Part shown: positions 53,883 to 64,000 of the stretch, piece after piece
Layout of the letters: every line of letters begins with the position of its first letter
Numbering within the stretch: the first letter of the stretch is position 1
DNA from: Daldinia sp. FL1419
Taxonomy: Eukaryota; Ascomycota; Sordariomycetes; Xylariales; Hypoxylaceae
Reading direction: 5' to 3'
DNA: 64,000 bases
NCBI GenBank assembly: GCA_025201765.1
Contig: MU623378.1
Location: 1 to 64,000, forward strand
The notes under the pieces: generated by a model
What the model saw: the letters and a program-made list of their open reading frames with translations, nothing else
Database searches by the model: none
Told to the model about the DNA's origin: nothing
Position numbers and translations under genes: made by a program

Positions 53883-56126
53883 ATGGAAAATGAGAACCGA
53901 AACTTACAAATAGACGGGAAAGCGGTTAATGTCGCTCAGGGCGCAGTTTCGGTCAATCACCAACATGTCGACCAGAGCAAGGAACACGAAATCAACCAGA
54001 ATCATCAGACCAGCGTGGTTATCAATAATCAATATGATAAAAGCATCTACGGACCTCGCATGGTACCAGCAGACCCCGCTGCCTCATTCATCGATCAACT
54101 GCTATTGAGAGCAATTATTCTTGCCCAGAGCGATGACATCAGATACGATGATCGTGTCGGGAGCCATGTCCGTGCCGAACAGGCAGATCGATTAACAGAG
54201 TACATGTACGTTACTCGGTCTCCTCTGTTTTATAGTGACTGACCATCCGTTCTGAGCTCAGAGCCTCGCTATGGGATAAAACCTCACCAGCGGAGGAGAG
54301 TCTCAATACGTCTATTCGAAAATTCCGGATGCAGGTATTAGAGCCGGAAATAGGGAGTGAAAATACACCAAATTTACCACACAAGTCGTTAGAGGATTCA
54401 ATAACTTGGCTCCGGGCAAGTTTATCATGTGCAATTTCTCAGTCGAGAGATGTTTACGCAACTCGAAGGAGTACATCGATTCTTCTGCTCGATCTTAAAA
54501 AGCACATTCATCACTACTGTTATTGGGTTAGCCTACTCCGGAATGAAAAGAAAATATGCTGCTTGAGTGGTGAGTTTTATAGAACAAGATTTGAGATTGT
54601 CTTCTAATGTTGATTGCTATCAGATGCCTTTGGTTGCTTAATCTCAGTAGGTTATGGGAATCCCAAATTTCCCAAATCAAGACTCTACCTAGGCTTAGCA
54701 CACTAACATAGACACAGGCTACTATAGGCGGCGTTGAAATCAATTCTACTATCCTTAAATGTTTAAATGAACTCGCACAGATATTCTTTCATGCCGAAGA
54801 CTACCTTGCTCTTTGCGCATCCCGTACTCTTAACAAATCTCTTCACGAAGATACCGTTCACACATTCGGATCGCTAGTAACATTACTAAAGACTCTACTC
54901 GAATATGCCTGGAGAGGAAACAGACTAAATAGTATGAGCGTCTTCACGATAACTATACCTTCATGATACTGTCGTACAGAACGCTAACCAAGACTAAGAG
55001 ACTCAAAAACAAGATATAGCAGACCAAACGGATGAACTGAGAACGAGTCTATTTGAGATGAATATCAATGCCAAAAACTTGAAGAACCCAATCAGAGCAA
55101 ATGATCTCAACACGTACCATAGCGGAGATCTTGGACTATACGTCCTTCGAAACTTGAAAACATTTCTCAACTCAGGTGCCCGACAAAGTCCAATAGACGA
55201 TATACCCTACCGTAGGAAGGATACTAGAAAAGAAAATATCCCGCGGGAGACTAACGATGGTATGAGAGCAGATCTCCTAACCATAATTCTAGATCTCGTT
55301 ACTTACACGAATTCATCTAGGTCCCTCGCCCGCTACGGTAGCGGTGCAATACTTGGCTTACGACCAGAGCCAAGTAATCCAAGACTTCGAGGAGGCCGCA
55401 TCGCCAAGCAACATAGACAGCGAGGAGATGCGACAGATATCGGCCTTGACGAAGCGAGAAGAATTCAAGAAATGGCTACAAGAAAATAACAAGGCTACGA
55501 AACTTCTCATCCACGGGGGCCTCGAGGGGGGTGGCACTCTCTCGGGTCTCTCCTACCTATGCGCGCGCATCCCAATGGAATACCTACGGAAAACGCGCAG
55601 CAAATTCATCTGCCTCCACTACTTCTGCAGCCTGCAAAGATCCCGCCGAGACAGCTCCTCGAACGCATACGACATCGCACGGAGTCTCTGCGGCCAACTC
55701 CTCACCAACTCCGAGCTATCGTCCGATCTAGACCTCAGCTTTCTCGACAAGCGCTGGCTCCAAAAGGTCCTCAAGCAAGACTTCAAAGCAACGTGCCAGC
55801 TACTCCTACGTCTCTTAAAACAGCTCGACCGCAAAAAGATGACCATATTCTGCTTCATCGACTCCATATCGCTCTACGAGACCGGCAGCCTCTACCGCAA
55901 CACCGAGCGGCTCTTCTCCTCTCTCGAAGAGTACTCCAAGTCCCAAAGGCGCAGCCAACGGGGCAAGAGCGCGAAGCTAATATTCAAGCTTCTCGTCACG
56001 GACGCCATGACAACCAGCTACGTGCACAAGTATTTCAGGGGAGCGGGTGAGATGATAGATATGGACGGAGGCGACGAGCGTGACGATAATAACGATGATG
56101 TAGATTTAGACGTGCTTTACGGCTGA
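53883..56126 (+). CDS. STAND/NACHT-like protein with degenerate P-loop and N-terminal N/Q-rich motif
   Basis: Exons: 53883-54205, 54262-54569, 54624-54646, 54718-54931, 54999-55259 and 55321-56126, giving 644 aa with all phases consistent. Residues 1-60 are rich in Asn, Gln and His. They include IDGKAVNVAQGAVSVNHQ (10-27), similar to the hydrolase tail, and later INQNHQTSVVINNQY. Residues about 70-370 are helical and look like the N-terminal region of fungal STAND proteins. The NTPase-like part starts near 425: KLLIHGGLEGGGTLSG stands where a P-loop would be but lacks the GKT lysine. TIFCFIDSISLYE (about 551-563) stands for Walker B, and FKLLVTDAM for the following strand. No WD, TPR or ankyrin repeats follow. 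Exon 3 (23 nt) is the least certain part. Confidence 0.78.
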
Positions 56127-56806
56127 TGCTGAATCTACCTACTTACCTACCTAGGTAGCTATCTGGATACCCTCAGTAAGGCCATATATAATACCTACTA
56201 TAACCCAAACTCGAATATCTATAGTCCCATATGGTGATCGAAGGACAAGCATCACATACGATAGCAAAATCCAACCCGACCACTTTTTAGACCCACTAAA
56301 TCTGTCCATTTTTAATTTCGGGTCCCATCCTAACCCCTTTTCTCACCATCGCGAAATACGCACTTCCCCAGAGTAGGAGTCACTTATCTCGTTAATTATA
56401 AGACCAATTTCCATAGCAAATCAACGATTTCATTTGAATAAGCTAACTACGATACCTTAAGAACATCAGCAAATTACTTTAGCCACAAAGCTTTCATGTC
56501 AAAAAAGCATTCTTACAAAAACGCAAAGGCATTACGCAAAGATACAGGTGGCTAAGGGGTCGGAGCCCGCCAACTTGACTTAAGAAGGGCCCCCCTTCCT
56601 CCGCCATTGATGCCGCCGGGGGGGAAATACTAAAAAAACCTGAACGCCGTTCGCTCGGCTAATCTACAATGATATGAAGAAAACCCGGTGAACACCATCC
56701 CCCTTTATTCCGTCCCGTTCATCTCCCGTACACTAGATCGCGCGAAAGACTCGGAAAGACGAAGATCCAAAACGTCGTGGGTATCAAAATTAGTGTCTGG
56801 ATCTTC
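56127..56806. other. Intergenic region, convergent 3' ends
   Basis: It starts with a TACCTACTTACCTACCTAGG word at about 56138 and includes short C and G runs near 56590-56625. Nothing else is recognised. Confidence 0.55.
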
Positions 56807-59042
56807 TTAGGAGCTGGTGCTGTCCTTTTCCTTTTCCTGTTCATTGTCTTTATCTTTGTCCTTGGCTGCGGGTTCTGCGGGGCTGGGCGACTTGGCATCA
56901 GCTTTCTCTGCCGGCTTGTCTTTGGCGTCCGCTACATCATCTTGCTTTGCCTCGGGAGCGGCCTCGATAGGGGCGTCCATGTCAACATCTCCATCTTCAT
57001 CAACCTTTTCGGGTTCTGGAGTACTTTTAGTCACTGGTGCTGCACTAGGAGCTTTCTCGACTTCTTCAGCTGGTGCCTTGCTCTCGTCGGCATCTTGCAT
57101 AGTCTCATCAGCCTCCTTGGATGTCTCAGCCTTTTCGCTTGTAGAGTCGTTCTCGGCGCCGGCCGTCTTTTCGCTTTCGCTACCATCCTTGTCAGGCTTG
57201 GCGGCTGCTTGGGCCTCCTTAGGTGTCTTTTCCCGTTCGGTAGCATTAGCAGCCTTGTCTTCGCGTTCGGCGTCCTTCTCCTCCGGTAGGAAAGTACCGC
57301 GAGTGTTGGCCTCTGCCTCGGGTTCCTTGTCTGTAATATCTTCCATAACGATGTCATCTGTTTCCTTAGATTTGATGACATGCTCAACTGAGCCGTTCGC
57401 GGGTGTCACGGCGCCGCTGTCGGCCTCAGCATCTGAATTGCGGTAGTCGAGGAATGGACGTCGCGTGTTGCCATTTCGGTGGATCCCGTTTGCCTTGTCC
57501 ATTTCCTCGTTATCGCTTTCCTCGTATTCATTATCCCGTTCTACGCGCTGTTCCCACTGTCGCTGACTCATACGAACATCTTTATTCTCATCCTCATCAA
57601 GGTCGTCAAGCTCAGCTTCCTCCTCATCCGACATTGCCCCCAGAGAATGACGGGGGACATCTTGCATCTGGACGGACGGAGCGTGAGCAGTTCGTCGAAG
57701 ATTTTCGATTAGCTGATTTTTTATCTTCTCCAGATACTCGGGGCTATTTGCGTTTTCCATATTGGAAGCGCGTACGTCAAGCGAGTAGTCAGGCCCATAA
57801 TACTAAATTCAAAGTTAGCGCTCGAAATAATCGTAATACAGTCATTAACTTACATCGTAGTATTCATTAAATGGCAGAGTGCGATCCATTTGGGCATCAA
57901 CAAGCAGACCGGTCTCGAAAGCCCATGTACGGGCAACGTTACGCATCGTGTAGCCGCCACCGCCAAGGACTAGGGTGGGGCGGTTGAAGCTCTTGACGAA
58001 CTTCACGCAGTTGGCATGGCCATCCATACTCAGATTAAAGCAACCAAGACGGTCGCCCGATAAGCTGTCTCCACCGCATTGGAGAACGACCGCATCCGGA
58101 TTGTAGTATTCCATGACAGCTGATATGACGGGCTCAAAAATCGACTTGTAAGAGGAGTCATCTATACCATCACGAAGAGGAAAATTGGTGGCATAGTAAC
58201 GACCCTGGCCGATACCAATATCCCGAAGCTCGCCCGTGCCAGGGAAGTATTCACCGTATTTGTGAAAAGACACCGTCATAACCCTGTCCGTGGTATAAAA
58301 CGCTTCCTCTACACCATCTCCGTGGTGTACGTCAATATCAATATATAGGACGCGCTTATTAAATCGTAAGAGTTCGAGGATTCCGAGAACGATATCTACT
58401 CGGTGGCCACATTAGTATAGTTGAGGGACGAAGTATTACTAGAACAGTAACTCATATGAAATAAACTCATACCGTTGACGTAGCAGAAGCCACTAGCCTC
58501 AGATTTCTTCGCGTGATGAAGGCCGCCGGCCCAGTTTACTGCGATATCGCACTTTTGTCGGTTGAGCCGGGCGGCACCCTCCATACTACCACCAGCACTT
58601 ATTCCACAGAATTCGAACAGTCCGTCAAATACCGGACAGTCATCTCCGACGTTGTATTTTCCCTGCTCCCGTTGAAAATTATCCATATTCTCGGGCGTTA
58701 CTCGCTGTAAGAAATCTATGTACTCGTCTGTGTGGAACTGGGTCATCTCGAGTCGCGTCGCAGGTTTCGCCCGCTTTGACATGTCAGTTTTCTCTACTCG
58801 GCGAAGCTACTGAAGCTGTAGGTACTACTATCACTCACATAAATCTCCATTTTCTTGTACACACCATAATTCATAATCAAGCTGTGCGCCAACCGAATGC
58901 GATGGGGCTTCATAGGATGGCCCGAGACGTAGGCAAAGTTGCCAATATCAGAATCGTAGAAATAGGCGACCTTTTTAGGAGACGAAGCTCCCAGGGCGAT
59001 GCCATTACCATTGACGATATCAACGGGGGCTGCGTGCGCCAT
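56807..59042 (-). CDS. rpd3: Class I histone deacetylase Rpd3
   Basis: Zn-dependent lysine deacetylase, catalytic subunit of Sin3/Rpd3 corepressors. Exons 59042-58839, 58773-58473, 58395-57854 and 57802-56807 encode 680 aa. The start is ATG 59042 (MAHAAPVDIVNG), because the extension to 59066 begins with TTG. The catalytic core is intact: GNFAYVSGHPMKPHRIR, NWAGGLHHAKKSEASGF with the His pair at about 154-155, YIDIDVHHGDGVEEAF with the Zn-binding Asp and His, and GGGGYTMRNVARTW with the transition-state Tyr. From about residue 365 a 300-residue tail of Glu, Lys, Ala, Asp and Ser follows, much longer than in yeast Rpd3 and probably disordered. Confidence 0.97.
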
Positions 59043-61161
59043 TGTTGATCGTGGGGTTTGTTCCAAAAGAGAATAGAAAATTAATGGGATAAGATGGGAA
59101 GGTATTAAAGCCAGGCGAAGATCTCGAGAAACGTACCGGTAGGTATCCTGCAGAAGAACTATCGATAAGACTTATGCATCGCGTCTACGCTAGCCGACTA
59201 GTACCAACCTGGTATGGCTGCCATATAAATGTGGGACAGGTAGTGATTGTGTAGGTACAATCGGCGCACCTTCTACATGTAAGTAAATTTTCAAAAGGTT
59301 TACAGCTATTGATGCCTACCCATGTGAAACCCTTCATATTACCACCAAGGCTCCATTTATCTAATAACATTGCTGATTTAAGTTACGATAGCGTAGCGCA
59401 CTTACGTAGTTTCTCTTATCGATTACAAAGAGACAAAAAGGGACCTACTGCAAAGAATCAAAGAGTGAGCCGTAATTGGTCAGTTTGTCCCTGTGCTAAT
59501 GACAGACCCGGGTTAGCGTGCGAGACTGTGTCGGAATTCGAGAATTCCAAATGACGTATTTCGTACCTTATTCTTAATCTACATCCGCCACTATAAAAGA
59601 CCACCCTCAATAATGAACTACAAGCGAATGTTATCACGCTGTCAAATCCCATATTCAAGTATTAGTGAAATACTTGGTATAGTTCCAAGATATTGATATA
59701 ATACAATAATAGGTAGCATTCCTGTTCTTTTCATCTTGGACTCCCCGAAATACGTGAATACCTAATGCATATAAAATAGTTGGTGCTCTCTACCTGGTAG
59801 CAGAATATATATTTTATCTCCAGCTTATTCGTAACTAACTAGTTCGACGAGGAAAAATTAGGTTGGTTCCTGCAAGATATGGCGGATATAACCCGATGAT
59901 AGTGTCAAATACAAGTTTACAATAAAGTTGAAGTCATCACTAATACCTAATAAGCATCTCAGCTTGGTACCTACCTACGTATCGACTGCAAATCGTAACG
60001 CAATAATCTTGTTGTAATACTTTAGAATCCATTATAATATATAACACGCTGCATGAGAAACCATTTCTAATATTATGAAGGCGAAAATAATACAAAAATT
60101 AAAGAGTCTAATCAAATATAGAGTGGTATAGTTAGGATAGTACTTTATTACTAAAAGTCCAGCTGTTAATATTTTTATAAATTAAGCATTTAATGTAAAT
60201 ATTATTAGGACCATAGCTGAACATTTAAAAGGCATTACATACTAATAAATATAATTTCGGGCTTTCAACGACTGTTGAATGACTATCAGTAACTGTTGGG
60301 ATTGGTAATATACAGCAGATATGGTGAGTTGCCATACTGACATACTATCGTCAACGCATTAAGCTCTTGGTTTAGTATTTCTTGTTGAACAAGTCATAGA
60401 TATACACAGGAGTTACTACATAATTAATAGTATACTAATTTGAGTCATAGGTAATATTAGGCCGTATATGGTTAGAACCATAGCAGCTGCATACCTAACC
60501 ATCCTATAGCCGGTTACGCATATCTATTACGCAAACCGGCCAAATCAACGCATGTCATCTCGTCCAAATAGTCAAGTATCGTCAAATTATGGTAAAGCAA
60601 CTCCGAATAATTAGTCAGCTAATGCCCCGTTACTTGCTCGCGGCGAATATAGGTATTGGCCAACATTTCAGGACCGGACAGGCACCGTTCTTAGTCCCCA
60701 ACAGAACGTCAATAGCAATATTTATGACTAGTTAGTTTACGGTAAGTGCTATTCGTCATTCGGCGCCTTTTGCGGGATTTGGTATCTGATGATACATTTC
60801 CGGGGCGTTAGCGATGAGGCATTAAGGGGGATTGATGAGCACACGTCGAGTAATATGGAATCCTCGATACCGAATCAGTAAAGTCCAATGGAATGGACGT
60901 ATGTAATATAGCCTTGGAAGATAACGTTCGTAGCATTTACCTAAATAAACCGAACCCATGCTACTGTTATGCATGCGAAGAGAGGCATCGAATGTGGGGC
61001 TTCATGCAATGGTCGGCGAGTTCGCGCGTTGATCGGAGACTTTTCAATGTTATTTCATCTCTGTATAGTTCTAACATAAAATATGGACGACCCTGCTGGA
61101 AAGATTTGGACTTTTCTATTCCTTCGAGACCCAAGGTAAATACTTTGACTGATTCTTCGCA
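59043..61161. other. Long intergenic region with an AT-rich centre
   Basis: Divergent promoter space of about 2.1 kb between rpd3 and the GST gene. Base composition rises to clearly AT-rich at about 59980-60260. This might be a small RIP-affected relic, but no repeat copies or coding traces are visible. The frame from 60893 that runs into the GST start is not called as coding upstream of 61162. Confidence 0.5.
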
Positions 61162-62191
61162 ATGGCTAACCAAGAGATTGTACTCTTCGACTTGCCTTCC
61201 AAGTCCCCGAAAAAGGCGTGGTCATACAACCCCTGGAAAAGTAAGTCTTCCTAATTAACTTCAAGGTAGAACATAATTCTAAAAATCGCGAATAGCTCGT
61301 TTTGTCTTAAACTACAAGAACTTACCGTACAAGACGGAATGGGTAAGCTTTGCTAGAGTTTGGGAGGTGTATCGACGTGGTATTGACACATCTTAGGTCG
61401 AGTATCCAGACATCAGGGGTAAATTCCAAGATCAGTAGGTCCACCTGAAGCGTAATGTATTTGTCATCATCCAGACCTTTCCATGGGGTTCTAGTCCGAT
61501 CAACCAACGAGTCAAGTGACGTGGAAGTTCGAATTAGTTTTCACTACTAATTTCCGGATCGTGGCGACTCCATGGAATCGCGAGATCGTGTTCTAGAAAG
61601 GGAGTTAATACTTACTAACAGCTACCCCGTAGTCTCCCAAAATCGGACCACTACACCATCCCGACGATCATCTTGCCCGACGGAACTTGGGTAACTGATT
61701 CTTTCACGATCGCCGATGTACTCGAGGAGAAGTACCCGGAGCCAAGTCTTCACCTGGACTCTCCCTACTTAGCAAAAGTCAAGGAGCTCCTCGTGGAGAC
61801 ATTTGCTCCCCTCAGGAGTATTTACGTCCCGGGCGTCTTCAACAGGCTACTCAACGATGCCAGCAAGCCCTACTTCCGCAGGACTCGCGAAGAGATTTTT
61901 GGCGCAACCTTGGAGGAGGTAGCGGAGAAGAAAGGTGGTGAGCCCGCGTGGAAAGCCGCGCAGCCTGCTATAGAGAAGGTCACTGCTCTATTGAAGGAGA
62001 ACGCCGACGGCCCTTTCTTCGAGGGAAAGACTGTAGGATTTGCTGACTTCGCGTGGGCATCGTTCCTCATCTTCTTTAAGACGATCGGTGAGGATATCTA
62101 CCAAGGGATCCTGGAGCACAGTGGAGATCCAACTGTCCACGAGAAGTTGCTGGAGGCTGTGAAGCCTTGGTACGAGAGGTCCGACCACTAG
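61162..62191 (+). CDS. Glutathione S-transferase, fungal etherase/LigE-like
   Basis: Soluble thiol transferase, probably in detoxification or ether cleavage. Exons: 61162-61240, 61296-61342, 61397-61434 and 61633-62191, giving 240 aa. The thioredoxin-like N-domain reads KKAWSYNPWKTRFVLNYKNL, YKTEWVEYPDIRG, then HYTIPTIILPDGTWVTDSF, and helix 3 is IADVLEEKYPEPSLHLDSP. The C-terminal helical domain includes PFFEGKTVGFADFAWASFL, with the N-capping Asp of GSTs. The start was set at 61162 because a longer frame from 60893 has no GST features. Exon 3 (38 nt) with donor GTAGGT and a 198-base intron is the least certain junction, but it restores the expected YPDI...YTIP spacing. Confidence 0.9.
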
Positions 62192-62921
62192 GTAGTCATA
62201 TCGATTCTGGTCGGAGGAGGAACAAGTAAGTTTCCGTATGATACGTTAGGCGGATTATCATATCAATATAGTGCAATATGTAAAGCCTTAAAGTCAGCAT
62301 CTATTATAATTCGTTTAGGTGTATCCGCGTACACAATAAATACCTAGTAAGGGAGTCCCCGGACGCGTGAGTTAGGAAGGGAATAGTGAATATATATATA
62401 TATAAATATAATTTCATATTTCCAACTTGTTACTCATTATTTTGCCCTGTGATATGCTGTAGATATAGGGCATGTAGTCGGGGTTTAAGCTGATGGCGCA
62501 GTGGCATCTCGGAGTTGTAATCAGCTTTATTAGATACTAGGTTAGGTTAGGTAGTTATATGATGCAAAGAAAAGAACGCATTGGCCACTTTTTGAAAAGC
62601 TACCAAGGTACACACATGTCGGCCAACATCGCCGGGCTTGGAGATCAAATCACCACGTGATCTAGCTTCCCTTTTCGGAAATCGCTTCCCGAAGTCTGTG
62701 GGTCCCTAGGGTTTTTTTCCTCCAGGCCGCACATTTCCAAGGATTAACGTGCGGAATTACAACACTCACTAACCCAACTGCCCAAACCACTCAAACCACC
62801 CAAACTACCAAACTAAGAGAGAAATTTGGAGCTGTTGACCTTTTTTTTCCCGTGACAACTTCCACCACCGTCAACACCACCACACCCCGACCGTAAAGAA
62901 CCCCCGAAAAACTCAGTCGCA
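62192..62921. other. Intergenic region and rpl23 promoter
   Basis: It includes a TA dinucleotide run near 62393, an AGGTTAGGTTAGGTAG word near 62541, a CACGTG palindrome at 62654-62659 and a telobox-like site (listed separately). Confidence 0.6.
62704..62718 (-). promoter_or_regulatory. Telobox-like AAACCCTAGGG upstream of rpl23
   Basis: On the minus strand the site reads AAAAACCCTAGGG, about 200 bases before the rpl23 start. AAACCCTA motifs occur upstream of ribosomal protein genes in many fungi, where Tbf1-type factors bind. A regulatory role here is inference. Confidence 0.4.
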
Positions 62922-63944
62922 ATGGCCAAGCTCTCGTAAGTTTTTTTTTATGTCTAAGTCTATCTCATTCGAACCTGGAATCCTTCGGTCTGTAGCGAAA
63001 ATGTTGGTGGGGTAATTAAGAAGAGGAATTGAGAATTTGGTGGGGGAAAATATGAGAGAGCAATGCGAAAATTGGGACGAATTGTGCGAAAGAGGAGGAG
63101 GTTGAGGAATTGCACGACGGCGAAAGTCTGGACTACGAGATTACCCACGGAATCAGGATTTAATATGCGAAACGCCGGTTCAATCCGAATTGATCACCTT
63201 GGGAAAAACTACAGACATGATGGGGATTCCACGCTGGACGTCGAAGCCTTGACACAGAAATACTAACTATTCACCTCAGGCGTGGTGCCCCCGGTGGCAA
63301 GCTCAAGATGACCCTCGGTCTCCCTGTGTAAGTCCGGGAACCCAATTCGAACCCTCGGGACGCAAAAACTAACGCGCAAACACAGCGGTGCCATCATGAA
63401 CTGCGCCGACAACTCCGGTGCCCGAAACCTGTACATCATCTCCGTCAAGGGTATCGGTGCTCGTCTAAACCGACTACCTGCCGGTGGTGTCGGTGACATG
63501 GTAATGGCCACCGTCAAGAAGGGAAAGCCTGAGCTCCGAAAGAAGGTCCACCCCGCCGTCATCGTCCGACAGTCCAAGCCCTGGAAGCGAACCGACGGTG
63601 TCTTCCTTTACTTCGAGGACAACGCTGGTGTCGTAAGTTCAGCCTTTTAACTGGATCCCAAATACGCGTTCGCCGGTTCCGTACCGAAACTTTACGGGGT
63701 TAGGGACGGACAGACGGTCTATCTCGTACTCGGATTTTTATGCCGTGCATAACACATAGCTAACTTATGACTCTCTAGATCGTCAACCCCAAGGGTGAGA
63801 TGAAGGGCTCTGCCATCACCGGCCCCGTCGGTAAGGAGGCTGCCGAATTATGGCCCGTAAGTTCTCCAGCTGGAAATCTCCTGCATATGCACCGCTAACC
63901 AGCATCCCCAGCGTATTGCCAGCAACTCTGGTGTAGTGATGTAA
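62922..63944 (+). CDS. rpl23: 60S ribosomal protein uL14 (Rpl23)
   Basis: Core protein of the large ribosomal subunit near the sarcin-ricin loop and the eIF6 site. Exons: 62922-62935, 63280-63327, 63386-63632, 63779-63856 and 63912-63944, giving 139 aa, the normal length. Sequence blocks are RGAPGGKLKMTLGLPVGAIM, NCADNSGARNLYIISVKG, PAGGVGDMVMATVKKGKPEL and NPKGEMKGSAITGPVGKE, ending IASNSGVVM. The first intron (344 bases) is long for this window, as is common in fungal ribosomal protein genes. The first exon encodes only four codons and two bases. Confidence 0.97.
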
Positions 63945-64000
63945 AAGGCGAGCATTCGTTTCTAGGCGGAAGCATTACGGCGAGCGGAGGACGATGATGA

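Noticed and set aside
56777..57446. Two long plus-strand frames rich in Leu, Phe and Ser
   Set aside because: Antisense of the charged Rpd3 tail; the membrane-like composition is an artefact of reading Glu/Lys codons backwards.
60893..61161. Upstream extension of the GST frame
   Set aside because: The GST product starts at ATG 61162 in a different frame; the longer frame has no GST features.
1..64000. tRNA genes
   Set aside because: I searched by eye for GGTTCGAATCC-like B boxes with a proper A box. Partial matches such as at 44773 and 63350 lie in coding or intronic sequence without a cloverleaf. A tRNAscan run would be decisive.

Overview
The window looks like a piece of nuclear genome from a filamentous ascomycete (Pezizomycotina, probably Sordariomycetes). 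The evidence is many short introns (about 50-200 bp) with GTAAGT/GTATGT/GTGAGT donors and CTAAC-type branch points, fungus-specific families (isocyanide synthase, SesB-like lipase, DUF7025 AAA ATPase, ANTH protein with NPF motifs), and a left end that is almost pure A+T, as expected after repeat-induced point mutation (RIP). The order or genus cannot be fixed from sequence alone.

Layout: 1-5.4 kb is an AT-rich block holding a decayed tandem array of roughly 0.45 kb units. From 5.4 to 40.1 kb the genes are mostly housekeeping: an acidic hypothetical protein, a class III chitinase with a chitin-binding tail, nicotinate phosphoribosyltransferase, Sec61 beta, a short-chain dehydrogenase, a very large sterol-glucosyltransferase-like protein with ubiquitin-interacting motifs, a small CHZ1-like acidic protein, mitochondrial aspartyl-tRNA synthetase, an AP180-type clathrin adaptor, the TFIIH subunit Tfb3, NudC, a Bud27/URI-like prefoldin, a Ctr copper transporter, and a Dit1/PvcA isocyanide synthase. 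From 41.7 to 46.7 kb there is a decayed or unrecognised locus, a conserved fungal protein and the proteasome deubiquitinase Rpn11.

The accessory region is 47.8-56.1 kb: a SesB-like alpha/beta hydrolase whose last exon encodes an N/Q-rich beta-prone tail, a DUF7025-AAA ATPase on the opposite strand, and a STAND/NACHT-like protein with a degenerate P-loop. The N-terminus of that third protein carries a motif resembling the hydrolase tail (8 of 18 residues identical). This resembles the fungal amyloid-signalling cell-death modules in which an effector and a sensor share a prion-like motif. It is the best candidate for an undescribed system here, but it is an inference from sequence.

The right end (56.8-64 kb) returns to core genes: the Rpd3 histone deacetylase, a glutathione S-transferase and ribosomal protein uL14 (Rpl23).

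The exon models were built by hand from splice signals, reading-frame continuity and family knowledge. For each multi-exon gene the summed exon length is a multiple of three. Starts were moved to the first credible ATG, because several long open frames begin with GTG or TTG, which fungal nuclear genes rarely use.
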